A DNA stretch of 64,000 bases from Neobacillus pocheonensis (GTDB lineage Bacteria; Bacillota; Bacilli; Bacillales; Cytobacillaceae). The stretch is from NCBI GenBank assembly GCA_023702235.1, contig JAMQCR010000003.1, forward strand, positions 644,501 to 708,500, read 5' to 3'. A model generated the notes under the pieces. The model worked only from the letters and a program-made list of their open reading frames with translations. It was not told the origin of the DNA and did no database searches. Both the position numbers and the translations under genes were made by a program. How positions within the stretch are numbered: position 1 is the first letter of the stretch; each line of letters begins with the position of its first letter. This document shows positions 33,048 through 43,476 of this stretch, one piece after another.

Positions 33048-34498
33048 ATGAACAAAATTTTATCTAATTATTTATTTAATACTACCTATCAATTGTTAGT
33101 TATTTTTCTGCCTTTTATTACAACACCATATGTTTCGAGAGTATTGGGTCCAGAACAGCTGGGTGTTAATGCCTATACCTTTTCAATTGTTAATATTTTA
33201 ATGGTAGCTGGAATGTTTGGGATCCCGTTATACGGGAGCAGACAAATTGGTATTTATTCTACAAAAGGCTTGGATGAGCTCTCAAAAGAGTTTTGGTCTA
33301 TTTATTCTTTACAATTGGCGGGAATGCTTATTTGTAGTGTTGGTTATTTATGCTATTCTCTGACATTGTCTCCCGCATTGATGAAAATATTTCTGATCCA
33401 AGGAATACAACTAATAGCCTCAATGATCGACATTTCTTGGCTGCTAATGGGATTGCAACGGTTTAAGGAAACCGTTACTAGAAACTTTTTAGTGAAAATG
33501 TTAACCATTATTTTAATATTTACTGTTGTGAAAAAAGAAGCGATTTAGATTTATATATAATGGTGATTAGTGTATCGACATTAATAGGCCAAATCATCTT
33601 ATGGTTTTCTGCCAAAAAGTATATCAATTTAAAACCTGTTATTGATCGTGAAAGGTTTGGGCAGCATTTTAAGCCTATTTTAATTCTTTTTGTACCTCAA
33701 TTATTAGGTCAACTCTATTTATCTTTAGATAAAGTCATTCTTAATTTCTTTGATTCGAAAGTACAAGTGGGATATTACGATCAAGCCATGAAAATTATAA
33801 AATTATTGCTTACGATCGTAACCTCTATTAGTACAGTTATGCTGCCGAATATGTCGGCAGAGTTTGCAAGAGGAAATAATGAAAAAGTATTGTATTATGT
33901 TGAAATGATCTTTCGTTTTGTTTTATTTATCACGATTCCAATGATGGTTGGTCTTTCGGGTATCTCAACCAACTTCGTAAGCTGGTTCCTGGGACCTGAG
34001 TTCAGTAAGGTAGCTCTCTTACTTAGAATTATTAGTCCTATTATCTTATTTATTGGGTTGGGTAGTTTATTTGGAATTCAAATACTAGTAGCTACACACC
34101 AAAATAATAAACTCACCATATCGATTGCTGCTGGAGCAACAGTGAGTATTCTCGTAAGTTTAATTTTTGTTCCGATCTATGGAGTATGGGCAACTGCTAT
34201 AGCTACTCTTTTAACTGAGGCTACCGTGGCTTGTGTGCAATTCTTTTTTGTTAGGAGTTATATAAAGGTTCGAAATATTTATAAAAGCTTTTTTACCTAT
34301 ATTTTTTCAGCCGGCATCATGTTGTTAGTCATTTACTTTCTCAATTTTATTCCGGTATCCGCGATATTAAAAACCTTTATCCAAGTAATAGGCGGTTTCG
34401 CTGCGTATATTCTCTTATTATTTATTTTAAAGGAAACGTTAATCGTACAATTGCGTGATCGACTAAAGGATGTATTGAATAGAAAATTTGGTGTTTAG
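33048..34498 (+). CDS. Polysaccharide flippase (Wzx/RfbX, MATE-like), one frameshift
   Basis: About 484 residues with 12-14 membrane helices; moves lipid-linked sugar units across the membrane. PFITTPYVSRVLGPEQLG and YTFSIVNILMVAGMFGIPLYG are the signature start of Gram-positive Wzx proteins; LVPQLLGQLYLSLDKVIL-type and SVMLPNMSAEFARG blocks follow. The frame breaks at the A run 33532-33537: one more A would read VVKKRSDLDLYIMV. Overlaps functionally with the preceding glycosyltransferase. No polymerase or initiating transferase is in the window. Confidence 0.85.
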
Positions 34499-34519
34499 GT
34501 GCTGGTTACAACTCGAATT

Positions 34520-34567
34520 GAAAAAAGCCCAATTACTGTATGTGGTTCATACAGAATTGGGCTTTTT
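34520..34567. terminator. Bidirectional terminator between flippase and germination operon
   Basis: AAAAAGCCCAATT and AATTGGGCTTTTT with an inner CTGTATG/CATACAG stem. Confidence 0.88.
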
Positions 34568-34592
34568 CACTATTTTCTACTTCTCGTCCTTA

Positions 34593-35660
34593 TTATTGAA
34601 TGACCCCTGATTCCGTAATCGATACATCTGCTCGAACGTTTACTTTTAATTGTTGGTAGCCAACATTTCCCCATTTTTTAAAATTAAATCCTCTTGTCTT
34701 GCTTTTTACAAAATGCCCAAATCCTACGGGGTCAATATCTTCCTGCTGAAACCTTTTTATTAACTTTTCACATTCAAATTCAATTTCCTTTTGTAGATTT
34801 TTTTCTATCCCTTTAATTTTCTGTGGTGTAACAAGGTTTCCCGAGTATTCATTTAACACGGCTTTTACTTTCAGCTGTACATTTACTGTATGCGGGTTTC
34901 TTGAAGCAAGCCGCATTTTGAATTTTGAACGGATGCTTTCAACGGATACCCTTTCCTTGCCCAATTTCACTTTTAAGGTTCCTTTACTATATTCGTCCAC
35001 AAGCAGCTTGAAATAGAACATTTTCGCAGCTGGAATGGTATCCACGACACGGCCAATATTAAAAAAGCTGATTCCGCTTATTTCAATCTGATCCTCTCCA
35101 ATGCTTCTAATTCGTGGAAGATAAGGTGTTTTCCCATTTTGATAAAAATCAAATAAAAAAAGTTGAAGGTTTGTTTTAGGCATATCTTTTGTTTCCATAT
35201 TATGACGAATGAGATTGGATAAATAAACAGCATTTCCTCTTTTTCCATAGTTACCTTCAATTAAATCCTTTGCTTCCCCCTCTGTTACAGCGAGGTAAAG
35301 GACCGCACCTATGCTGGAATCCCTTTGAAACGAATCAATTAGATCTAAGATACCCTTTTTTTTCGCAAGTTGTTCACCAAATAGGACCACTTTAAGGCTT
35401 CCTGTTACGAGCGGATCTGATGATTGGCGCTGCACATCTCTTAGAAAGTCTCTGCTTAACGTCGAAGTGGCCGAGAAGGTTTTATTTTCCACGGCTTTAT
35501 CTGGCAAATAGACCGGCACTAATGCTGTTCCGCGTATCTTATTACCAACATAATCATAGGCACTCCCCGTTTCGAGATTGACATCATCTAAGATCTCTTT
35601 TTGTACACACCCGGCAAGAACAATGGGTATAATCAGGAGGGATATCATGATTTTCTTCAT
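34593..35660 (-). CDS. Ger(x)C-family germination lipoprotein (GerAC-like)
   Basis: Third subunit of a germinant receptor, 355 residues, with lipobox LAGC at about residues 15-18 and the family sequence DDVNLETGSAYDYVG in place of the usual INDLxxxxAxGID. Domain blocks GTALVPVYLPDK, FGEQLAKKKGILDLIDSF, RDSSIGAVLYLAV and IDPVGFGHFVKSK are conserved. It is anchored by lipid to the outer face of the spore inner membrane. It overlaps gerB by four bases. Sporulation-specific (sigma-G) expression is expected from the family. Confidence 0.9.
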   Translation of the reverse strand: MKKIMISLLIIPIVLAGCVQKEILDDVNLETGSAYDYVGNKIRGTALVPVYLPDKAVENKTFSATSTLSRDFLRDVQRQSSDPLVTGSLKVVLFGEQLAKKKGILDLIDSFQRDSSIGAVLYLAVTEGEAKDLIEGNYGKRGNAVYLSNLIRHNMETKDMPKTNLQLFLFDFYQNGKTPYLPRIRSIGEDQIEISGISFFNIGRVVDTIPAAKMFYFKLLVDEYSKGTLKVKLGKERVSVESIRSKFKMRLASRNPHTVNVQLKVKAVLNEYSGNLVTPQKIKGIEKNLQKEIEFECEKLIKRFQQEDIDPVGFGHFVKSKTRGFNFKKWGNVGYQQLKVNVRADVSITESGVIQ

Positions 35661-36745
35661 TTTTTCTTCACCTTCTTCACAACAAGTACCAGAACAAAGA
35701 GTAAAGGGATGTATCCATAATTAATGAAAAAAGCAATTTTTCCGGTATAGGTAATTAGGGTATTAATTATTTCCCGAGTCTGAAAAATATTAATGGCGAT
35801 TAAACAGACCAAACAAATAATAAAGACTCCCTTTTTTTGCTTCAAATTGGTCACTCTTTTTAAAATGCGACTTGCACACCAAATGGCAATACAAAAATTT
35901 GGGAGAATTACGATATTCCAATTGGCGATGCCAATGTATTCAAATCTCTCTACAAAAGGCATTGACACTATTTTCCACATTGTCAAGGTTGCCCATATAT
36001 TCTTTTGCAGCTGTCCCTCTGAAAAATAGGCAAAGGTTATAATGGTAAGCAACGTATAGAGAATAGTGGTATAAAGAACACCTAGATGTGCCCATTTCTT
36101 AGATTTTTTCGGCTCCTTAATAAACGGATAAATAAACAACAGTATTTCATAGCCAAGATACGTGAGGGACATTTGATAAGCGGCCATTGCCAAATCTTTG
36201 ATCGAGTGATCAAAGATAGGAAGTAAATTTCTGATATCAGCATAGGGTATGGTAAACAAAAAAGTGAATATTAGATAGGATGGAAGAACTACTCCAAAGA
36301 ATGCCACACCTGTTAGAGTTCTAAACCCTCCGAAAATAATATAGATAGCCAAAATACAAAAGGCCAAGGAAAACCAAAAGATACTAAGATCTTGAAACAT
36401 CCATACTTGTATGACCTCAATAAAGGTCCTTAGCACCGTGACAGAGACAAGGGAAAAATAGATAACAAATAGCAGAGATATGAGCTTGCCCATTTTCTTT
36501 CCAAATACAAAAGTATGAGCTGATATAATATCGCCATCTACTGTTTCACAAATTTTGTACATCATCCATAGAATGATATGGATGCTTAAACCGGCAATAA
36601 CAACTGATATCCATGCGTCATATCCTGCAGTCATGGCGATAATGCGCTGGAAGCCAAGGATGCCTATGCCAACCTGCATAGTGTGGAGTAGAAAAAAAAC
36701 TAAAAAAGGCGATATTTTTGCTTTTTCAGGGACTACTTGTTCCAT
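35657..36745 (-). CDS. GerAB/ArcD-type germinant receptor permease subunit
   Basis: 362 residues with ten membrane helices of the APC/spore germination permease family: FFLLHTMQVGIGILGFQRI at the start, then YDAWISVVIAGLSIH, VLPSYLIFTFLFTIPYAD and YLGYEILLFIYPFI. In GerA receptors this subunit binds the germinant, often an amino acid, in the membrane. Located between gerA- and gerC-type genes with 17-bp and 4-bp junctions, so one operon. Confidence 0.9.
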   Translation of the reverse strand: MEQVVPEKAKISPFLVFFLLHTMQVGIGILGFQRIIAMTAGYDAWISVVIAGLSIHIILWMMYKICETVDGDIISAHTFVFGKKMGKLISLLFVIYFSLVSVTVLRTFIEVIQVWMFQDLSIFWFSLAFCILAIYIIFGGFRTLTGVAFFGVVLPSYLIFTFLFTIPYADIRNLLPIFDHSIKDLAMAAYQMSLTYLGYEILLFIYPFIKEPKKSKKWAHLGVLYTTILYTLLTIITFAYFSEGQLQKNIWATLTMWKIVSMPFVERFEYIGIANWNIVILPNFCIAIWCASRILKRVTNLKQKKGVFIICLVCLIAINIFQTREIINTLITYTGKIAFFINYGYIPLLFVLVLVVKKVKKK

Positions 36746-36762
36746 AGGCCAACACCCGCCTC

Positions 36763-38253
36763 CTATTCGTCAATATCTCTGTTTTCCTTTTTTTCAGTGA
36801 TGGTAAAACGAACAGGATTTTTTGTCCTTAAATAATCTGGTCTTAAAGATTGTTTGCTGAACGGGAGCCTAATAAGAGAATCCTTAAGATCCGCCATTCT
36901 TGGTGGATAGATTGGTTCTAAAAAAGGTCGATTAAGGGAAGTAAGCCGTATTAAGTGTGTCATTAAGAGACAAAAACAAAAAACAATCCCAAGTAGTCCC
37001 CAAAGTTCTGCAAAAAACAAAAATGGAAAACGAAGTAAACGAATGGCGTTACCCATTTTATAAACAGGTGTTGTAAAAGATGCCAGTGCAGCAAGCGCCA
37101 CGATGATCAGGAGGACATTACTTGTCAGTCCCGCTTCAACGGAGGCCGTTCCTATCACGATACCGCCTACGATACCGATTGTCTGGCCAACCTTGGTTGG
37201 AAGACGGGCTCCAGCTTCCCTGAGCAATTCGATGGTCAGCTCCAAAAAAAGTGCTTCCAAAATAGGAGGGAGCGGTATTTCACGACGGGAAGTAACTAAT
37301 GTGTTCATTAAATCCTTTGGTATGAGTTCATAATGGTACGATAAGGTCGCAACATATACAGGCGTTATTAAAATAGAAAACGCAACGGCGAAAAGCCGAA
37401 TCAGTCGGAAAAACGAGGATAACATCCAATTTAGGAAATAATCCTCAAAGGAACTAAAGAATTCAACCAGTGTGGTTGGTGCAATCAAGGCTTGTGGTGA
37501 TCCATCAACGAGTATGGCAATTTTCCCTTCTGCGAGAATGGCTGTTACCCTGTCCGGACGCTCCGTATCCAAAAGCTGAGGGAACGGGGAATTTTTATTA
37601 TCTGAAATTAATTGAACGATATAGGAACTATCTGTAATGGCATCAAATTGAATACCCTCTATCCTTTCCTTAACCGTTTGGACATTGACTGGATCTGCAA
37701 TGCCGTCTATGTGCAGGATGTTTATTTTTGTTTTTGAAAGAGTGCCAACCGTTAGCTCTTCAATAAGCAGTTCTTTAATAGGAAGCCTTTTACGAATGAG
37801 GTTTACATTTTGCGCTACTGATTCAACAAAAGCCTCCTTCGGGCCGATGACGCTGAATTCAACCTCCGGCGTTGTAATGCCGCGGACAAGCTCCTTTTGG
37901 GCAGCCAAAAAGGCAAAATTTTTCCTGTCTGAATCAATCATTAAAAGGACATAGCCATTAAACAATTTCTGTTCGATTACGCTTGGATCATTGCTGATTT
38001 CGACGTCAGCAATCGGGATAATTTTCTTTGCATCCTCGATCGTTTCGAAGGGTTTCTCGATTAAATAGGGAAGCGCATTATCCTGTAGAATCGCTTCGTC
38101 TATAAGAGAAGAAATAAACGAAAAAGAAAAACGTCTGTTAGTTTGCTGATTGATATAATCAACCTTTTTATAATCATTTGAGCGCTGAAGATAGTGTTCC
38201 AGCGATTCTTTTTCTTCCTTTTGTCCCTGTTTTTTTGTAAACCAGCCCATCAC
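36763..38253 (-). CDS. GerA-family germinant receptor subunit A
   Basis: 496 residues, first gene of the operon. Two soluble N-terminal subdomains (residues 25-270; KKVDYINQQTNRRF, NGYVLLMIDSDRKNF, RGITTPEVEFSVIGPKEAF) precede about five membrane helices with RREIPLPPILEALFLELTIE-type and LREAGARLPTKVGQTIGIVG motifs that are nearly invariant in GerA proteins. GerA-family receptors assemble into ion channels that open on nutrient binding. Which nutrient cannot be told. A binding site GTGAGATAAC is weak. Confidence 0.92.
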   Translation of the reverse strand: MMGWFTKKQGQKEEKESLEHYLQRSNDYKKVDYINQQTNRRFSFSFISSLIDEAILQDNALPYLIEKPFETIEDAKKIIPIADVEISNDPSVIEQKLFNGYVLLMIDSDRKNFAFLAAQKELVRGITTPEVEFSVIGPKEAFVESVAQNVNLIRKRLPIKELLIEELTVGTLSKTKINILHIDGIADPVNVQTVKERIEGIQFDAITDSSYIVQLISDNKNSPFPQLLDTERPDRVTAILAEGKIAILVDGSPQALIAPTTLVEFFSSFEDYFLNWMLSSFFRLIRLFAVAFSILITPVYVATLSYHYELIPKDLMNTLVTSRREIPLPPILEALFLELTIELLREAGARLPTKVGQTIGIVGGIVIGTASVEAGLTSNVLLIIVALAALASFTTPVYKMGNAIRLLRFPFLFFAELWGLLGIVFCFCLLMTHLIRLTSLNRPFLEPIYPPRMADLKDSLIRLPFSKQSLRPDYLRTKNPVRFTITEKKENRDIDE

Positions 38254-38354
38254 GTTATCTCACCGCCGTATTCAGCATTATATTTAATGTTTCCTTTACT
38301 GGAAGGATTATGAATTATTATTAATAACTCAAACTTCGCAGCGTGAAATCGGCA

Positions 38355-38409
38355 AATAAGCCGAAAATAAACAAGTTATGAATAAAAACCTGCATATTTT
38401 CGGCTTATT
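38355..38409. terminator. 15-bp perfect inverted repeat upstream of the germination operon
   Basis: AATAAGCCGAAAATA (38355-38369) and TATTTTCGGCTTATT (38395-38409). It may end the Cof gene-side plus transcripts or be an operator; there is no clean T run. Confidence 0.45.
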
Positions 38410-38465
38410 AAAGTTTTTCGATATTGAATTGAAGCATCGTCAGAGGGAAATAGAAAAAGGATGAG

Positions 38466-39245
38466 TTATAACAAACCAACCAGTTGAAGACCATGAAAAA
38501 TTCCATCGTCTTCAACAGATTTTGTCACATATTTTGCGACTTCCTTTACTTTTTCTACTGCATTCCCCATCGCCACACTATTTTTTACTGTTAAGAGCAT
38601 TTCTATATCATTCAGCCCATCTCCAAAGGCATATTGATGTTCTTGGGGAAACCCTAGTTTTTTAACGATCTGTTCGATTCCTTTGGCTTTTGAGCCTCCC
38701 TTTGGAAGAACATCGACTGAAACAGGATGCCATCTCACAAAATCAAAGTCGTGAAATTCCTGTTCGTATTGTTTCTCCTCCCCTTCTGGGCAAAATAGGA
38801 GAGTTTGATACAATTCACGTCCTTTATAATAATACGGATCATGTGTAGGGAAGCGACTTATTTTTAATGTATCAATGCTTTCTTTAATGTAGGTATGTTC
38901 TGGAACATTTGCTTTCATATCTTCATGGTCCATAAAAACAACAGGATGATTATTATGAATAGCTGCTTCAGTTAATTTCTCAAGAGATGGAATCATTAAT
39001 GGATTTGTATATAACACTTTCCCATTTAATACAACGTATTGTCCGTTATAACTTACAAATGTATTAATATCCAATTCTTTCCGCAAATCTTCAAACATAA
39101 AGGGTGCTCGTCCTGTTGCAATTGCTACTACATGTCCATTTTCCTTTAGTTTGAAAATTGCTTTTTTTGCTGAAAGGGGCAATTCTTTATCATGATTAAG
39201 CAAGGTTCCGTCAATATCAAAAAAAATAACGCATTTGTTTGTCAT
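38466..39245 (-). CDS. Cof-type HAD-IIB phosphatase
   Basis: 259 residues. HAD motif I FFDIDGTLLNHD (both Asp), motif II AIATGRAP, motif III Lys in PKGGSKAKGIEQIV, motif IV FGDGLNDIEML; the type IIB cap lies between residues 85 and 185. These cytosolic enzymes dephosphorylate sugar phosphates or flavin intermediates. Similar to B. subtilis YkrA/YwtE types. Located directly downstream of a LacI-type gene with a 72-bp gap, so it may be under its control. Confidence 0.87.
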   Translation of the reverse strand: MTNKCVIFFDIDGTLLNHDKELPLSAKKAIFKLKENGHVVAIATGRAPFMFEDLRKELDINTFVSYNGQYVVLNGKVLYTNPLMIPSLEKLTEAAIHNNHPVVFMDHEDMKANVPEHTYIKESIDTLKISRFPTHDPYYYKGRELYQTLLFCPEGEEKQYEQEFHDFDFVRWHPVSVDVLPKGGSKAKGIEQIVKKLGFPQEHQYAFGDGLNDIEMLLTVKNSVAMGNAVEKVKEVAKYVTKSVEDDGIFHGLQLVGLL

Positions 39246-39317
39246 TTTTGTTCCAACTTTCGAAGTATAATTAGTTAATTGTATTTGGCTATTTTCATCA
39301 ATAAAGGTACTACAAAA

Positions 39318-40277
39318 TCAAACTGTTCCTCTTTCAATTAGCTTAACGGATAATTCCTTATTTGTTATATCACCGTTTACTGCTTGAAGGAAAAGATTCT
39401 TCCCCATTTCCAGAAGAGGAATTTCTATTGTTGTAATATTCATCATTTTAGCTATTGGTTCATTATCAAAACCAATAATGGCCATTTCATCTGGGATAGA
39501 GATATGCTGTTTTTGACAACAGATTACAATTCCAGCTGCGACTTGATCACTTGTTACCAACAGTGCCGATGGTGGTTTATCCAATTTATTTATTTGATTT
39601 ATTACTTTATCTCCGTCCTCAAAATATAGGCACTTATCGATAATATATTCAGGGTGGTATGGCAAACTATATTTTTCATGAAACTCTCTATATGCAAGCT
39701 CCCGATTATGGCTATTAGCCCCCGATTTTCTCCCAATACAATAACCAATTTTTTTATGGCCTTTATGATACAAATATTCTAAGGCATCAAAAAAGACTTT
39801 ATATTGGTTGACAAAAGTGGATGATGCCTTTTTCCCTTTAATATTTTCACATAGTACAATTGACCCGAATTGTAAATGCTCTTCAATTGTTGACAAATCA
39901 CATGTTCTCGAACAAATAATTAATGAATCAATCTGCTTTTGTTTTAACATTTGTAATGCTTCCAATTCTCTTCTTTCCATGTAATCGGTTTGAATTAAGA
40001 CCAACTTATAGTTATTTTCCAATGCTTGCTTGGCTATTCCCTTTAATAACTGAGCGAAATAGGGATGATCAGAGAACGGGAGAACGACACCCATCAACTG
40101 GGTTTTTCCCTTACTTAAATGGACGGCATTTATATTTTTAAAATAATTGCTGACTTTAATAGCTTCTAAAACAGCATTCTTTTTTTCTTCGCTTACATAG
40201 GGGTGATTATTTAATACACGAGAAACTGTCGTGACAGAAACTCCAGCCATTTTTGCCAAGTCTTTAATATTTGTCAT
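39318..40277 (-). CDS. LacI-family transcriptional regulator
   Basis: 319 residues; MTNIKDLAKMAGVSVTTVSR is the DNA-binding helix-turn-helix and LSKGKTQLMGVVLPFSDHPY starts the sugar-binding domain (GHKKIGYCIGRKSGANSHNR, ALLVTSDQVAAGI, IIGFDNEPIAKMMNITTIEI). ATG 40277 has AAAAGGTGAG upstream. An imperfect palindrome centred on AACGTTT (40311-40331) just upstream is a plausible self-operator. The neighbouring Cof phosphatase is the only likely target in the window. Confidence 0.9.
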   Translation of the reverse strand: MTNIKDLAKMAGVSVTTVSRVLNNHPYVSEEKKNAVLEAIKVSNYFKNINAVHLSKGKTQLMGVVLPFSDHPYFAQLLKGIAKQALENNYKLVLIQTDYMERRELEALQMLKQKQIDSLIICSRTCDLSTIEEHLQFGSIVLCENIKGKKASSTFVNQYKVFFDALEYLYHKGHKKIGYCIGRKSGANSHNRELAYREFHEKYSLPYHPEYIIDKCLYFEDGDKVINQINKLDKPPSALLVTSDQVAAGIVICCQKQHISIPDEMAIIGFDNEPIAKMMNITTIEIPLLEMGKNLFLQAVNGDITNKELSVKLIERGTV

Positions 40278-40310
40278 GCTCTCACCTTTTCAAAAAAACG
40301 ATCATAATCA

Positions 40311-40331
40311 TCATTAAAAACGTTTAGATGA
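40311..40331. promoter_or_regulatory. LacI-type operator candidate
   Basis: TCATTAAAAACGTTTAGATGA is written here as TCATTAAAAA plus CGTTTAGATGA: an imperfect palindrome around AACGTT, 34 bp before the regulator start. Confidence 0.45.
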
Positions 40332-40562
40332 CCTCCAATCGATTACCTAAATGATCATTGCAGCTCTTCAAGAATTAGTTCATTTTCTACTGCTATGACC
40401 TTATATTACCATATTGTTTATAATGATAAGCTGTTTCGGTTGTAACATCCCCATTGTTTAAAGTAGTAGTTGTTGTTAAAGTTAAGTGAACAAAGCAAAG
40501 TATCATTAATTAAGTATAAGAGTCTCTCCTCGCTTTCTATTATTTGTAATGAGTGTAAATTA

Positions 40563-40576
40563 TGAAACGCGTTCCA
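40563..40576. promoter_or_regulatory. cre/LacI-type operator candidate
   Basis: TGAAACGCGTTCCA is a near-palindrome with a central CG, close to the CcpA cre consensus; no promoter is evident next to it. Confidence 0.4.
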
Positions 40577-40985
40577 TGTCAATTCCCAAAAATTAGTTTT
40601 AAGGAGGGACGTTACCGCTATTACTATTTAAACCCAACATCGGTAGACTATGCTTCTCAATGGTTGACTGATTTGAGGAATTTATGGACTTCACAATTAA
40701 TAACCTGGGGAACAGTATTTAAATAATAATCCCAAAAACGATTAAAGAGCTGCTTACTATAATTTCAACGCAAAATGGAGTATTTAAGTTACAGCTAAGT
40801 CATATATATAACGCGAGTAAAGATAGAGTTTTTCAAGCCTGGACAAACCCTACTATGGCGGCAGTAGTTAATCATAACTACGAATGGAGCAGTACTTGGA
40901 AGGAAATATCAAAAACTATATTGGCTAAGCAGGGGGGACTGACGCTTCCACAATTCTGTTCTCGAACAGAGTAGGAAGCTCCTAT
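40577..40985 (+). pseudogene. Non-coding stretch with an AHSA1/SRPBCC-like remnant
   Basis: Between 40788 and 40866 one frame reads LQLSHIYNASKDRVFQAWTN, similar to the first strand of AHSA1/SRPBCC domains (the usual form is a hydrophobic strand, then xAsPxxVFxAWTDP). Upstream and downstream the frames are interrupted (NHNYEWSSTWKEI, LAKQGGLTLPQF are protein-like). I read this as the worn remains of one or two genes; the rest of the 708-bp gap 40278-40985 has none. Confidence 0.35.
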
Positions 40986-41917
40986 ATGAATTTATCTCAA
41001 GATACGATTATTGATGTAAAAGGACTTGTCAAGAACTATGGATCATTTAAAGCGGTGAATGGTGTCGATTTTCAAGTGCGTAAAGGAGAGATATTCGGTC
41101 TCTTAGGTCCCAATGGTGCAGGGAAAACGACGACGCTTGAAATGCTGGTGGCCTGCGGAAACCAGACGAAGGAACAGCCATCATTGGTTCCTACGATATT
41201 TTACGGGATCTTAAGAAAATAAAGGAACTGATCGGCGTTCAGTTACAATCTACTTCACTTTTTGAACTGCTGACTGTCGAAGAAATCATGAAAATGTACG
41301 CAAGCTTTTATCCATCACATCTTTCTATTTCGCAATTAATTGATGATGTGTTGCTTTCGGAGAAAACGAAAAGCCGGATAAAAGGACTTTCAGGTGGTCA
41401 AAAGCAGCGTTTAGCGATTGCGCTGGCCTTAGTTCACGATCCGCTGGTCGTTTTTTTGGATGAACCAACAACAGGCTTGGACCCTCAAGCAAGACGAACA
41501 TTATGGGATATTGTGCTTCAATTAAAGAAGAAGGGCAAAACAATCGTGTTAACCACTCATTATATGGATGAAGCTCACATTCTATGCGATCGGATTGCGA
41601 TTATGGATCAAGGGGAACTGATTGCTTTGGATACCCCGACTCAATTAGTGAAAAGTCTACAGTCCGATAGCGCTTTGGAGTTTAGAGTCTTACAACAAGA
41701 TGAGTCCTTTGATTTCTCTTGTATTGAAGGAGTTAAGAAAGTGGGCAATCATAAAGATATCCATGTGCTTTATTCGGATCATTTACAGAACACATTAACC
41801 AGTTTAATCCATTTTGCGGCTGAAAAAAATCTTGAATTAGTTGATTTGCAAACAAGGACAGCGACATTAGAGGATGTATTCATTCACATGACGGGAAGGA
41901 GTTTGAGGGAAGCATGA
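40986..41917 (+). CDS. ABC transporter ATP-binding protein (drug-type), one frameshift
   Basis: About 311 residues. Walker A LLGPNGAGKTTTLEML, signature LSGGQKQRLAIA, Walker B VVFLDEPTTGLDP and the switch His in VLTTHYMDEA are all present. The frame breaks at 41149-41152 (GTGGCC): one more G restores LVGLRKPDEGTAIIGSYDIL. Belongs to the DrrA/CcmA-like group that drives type-2 exporters. The stop overlaps the permease start (ATGA), so both are made together. Confidence 0.9.
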
Positions 41918-43014
41918 AGGCTTACTGGCAGTTAACACTCGCACAGTTGCGGATTTTTCTCAGAAATCGCCAAGTGCTGATTTGGACTTTAGTCCTCCCG
42001 ATCCTTCTCATGACCATGCTGGGTTTATTTTTAGGCAAAGGGAGTGGACTGTCCCTAACAATCGGATTAATTGATAATGATCACTCATCGTTTTCAAGTA
42101 AGTTTGTGAAAGCACTTGAAAAAAATGAAGCCATTCATCTAGAAATACAAAAAGATGAAGGGCTCGCAAAAACGAGTCTGAAAAATGGGGATTTACAACT
42201 CGTCGTCACCATTCCAAAGGGTTATGAAACTAGTTTGAAAAATAGCGGGTCACAAGCAAAGCCATTCTCCATCCCTGTTTATTATAATGATACGAATTAT
42301 GCTGTTTCACAAGTTGGATTAGCGCTTGTCAATGGAGTCATCGATGAGATTAGTAAGCAAAGAGTTTCCTATAAGCCCGCCGTGGTGATGGAATCTCACG
42401 GTATCCAAGCTCTTCATTTGCAGTATATTGATTTCTTGGTACCGGGAATTGTGGCGATGATGATTATGAGTAACAACATGAATGGGGTAGCCGGTCAGAT
42501 TGCAGCCTGGAGAGAGCGGGGGATTTTACGGAGGATGCAGGGGACCACGCTTAAAGCCTCCACGTTTATTGCTGCGCAAATTACTGCACGGCTGCTGATG
42601 AATGGATTGCAGGCACTGATCGTCTTACTCGTTGCCCATCTGTTATTTGGGGTTGAAGTCCGCGGTTCCTGGTTCACCTTAATCAGTTTTATCATCCTCG
42701 GAACCCTTGCGTTTATGGCAATCGGGTTTATCATTGCGGGGATTGCCAAAACACCTGAAAGTGCTGCGCCGATTGCAGGTGTTCTATCCTTTCCAATGTT
42801 ATTTTTGGGGGGCGTTTTCTTCCCAATCAAAAATATGCCTGAGTTTCTTCAGCCAATCGTAAAGCTCCTGCCGATTTCACATTTAAGTACGGCAATGCGT
42901 GAAATTATGAATGTAGGGGCAGGCTGGGCGAGCTTGGGATTGGAAACTGCCGTATTAGGCGGCTGGTTAATTGCGGCATTTGTGGTTGCTAGTTTTACAT
43001 TTAAATGGGAGTGA
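41914..43014 (+). CDS. ABC-2 type exporter permease
   Basis: 366 residues: one N-terminal helix (LIWTLVLPILLMTMLGLFL), a large external domain (residues 45-165), then five helices in the ABC-2 arrangement (FLVPGIVAMMIMSNNMNG, ITARLLMNGLQALIVLL, FMAIGFIIAGIAKTPESAAP, LSFPMLFLGGVFFPIKNMP). Pairs with the ATPase upstream; likely exports a drug, antibiotic or lipid, unknown which. Followed 26 bp later by a DUF6526 gene. Confidence 0.9.
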   Translation: MKAYWQLTLAQLRIFLRNRQVLIWTLVLPILLMTMLGLFLGKGSGLSLTIGLIDNDHSSFSSKFVKALEKNEAIHLEIQKDEGLAKTSLKNGDLQLVVTIPKGYETSLKNSGSQAKPFSIPVYYNDTNYAVSQVGLALVNGVIDEISKQRVSYKPAVVMESHGIQALHLQYIDFLVPGIVAMMIMSNNMNGVAGQIAAWRERGILRRMQGTTLKASTFIAAQITARLLMNGLQALIVLLVAHLLFGVEVRGSWFTLISFIILGTLAFMAIGFIIAGIAKTPESAAPIAGVLSFPMLFLGGVFFPIKNMPEFLQPIVKLLPISHLSTAMREIMNVGAGWASLGLETAVLGGWLIAAFVVASFTFKWE

Positions 43015-43040
43015 AAAAACAATTTAGGAGGAACAACTTT

Positions 43041-43460
43041 ATGGAACAAAATTACCAAAATCACCGAAGATTTCACCCACTCTTTCATTATATCTTATCG
43101 CTATTAGTGGTCATTACCTTGGTAGGTGCTATCGTTTTCGTTATTAAAAATGGAATAAGTTTATCGTCTATTCTCATTTTAGCCATCGTTGTTATCTTGG
43201 CTATCATGTTCATCTTAATTCGCCAGTATCCATTGAAGGCACAGGATCGAGCGATCAGAGCAGAGGAGAATCTTCGTCATTATGTTTTGACAGGAACATT
43301 ACTCGATTCACGACTTACAATTGGTCAAATTACTGCCCTTCGTTTTGCAAGTGATGCGGAGTTACCTGAATTAAGTGCTAAGGCCGCTTCACAAAATTTA
43401 AGTCCGGATGATATTAAGAAACAAATTACGAATTGGAAAGCTGACTTTTATCGAGTGTAG
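43041..43460 (+). CDS. DUF6526 family membrane protein
   Basis: 139 residues from ATG 43041 (AGGAGG upstream). EQNYQNHRRFHPLFHYI is the typical start, followed by two membrane helices (LLVVITLVGAIVFVI, ILILAIVVILAIMFILI) and a basic, helical cytoplasmic tail (LKAQDRAIRAEENLRHYVL). The function of DUF6526 is unknown. The gene forms an operon with the ABC exporter and ends in a terminator. Confidence 0.78.
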   Translation: MEQNYQNHRRFHPLFHYILSLLVVITLVGAIVFVIKNGISLSSILILAIVVILAIMFILIRQYPLKAQDRAIRAEENLRHYVLTGTLLDSRLTIGQITALRFASDAELPELSAKAASQNLSPDDIKKQITNWKADFYRV

Positions 43461-43476
43461 GAATTTTTTTACAAAG

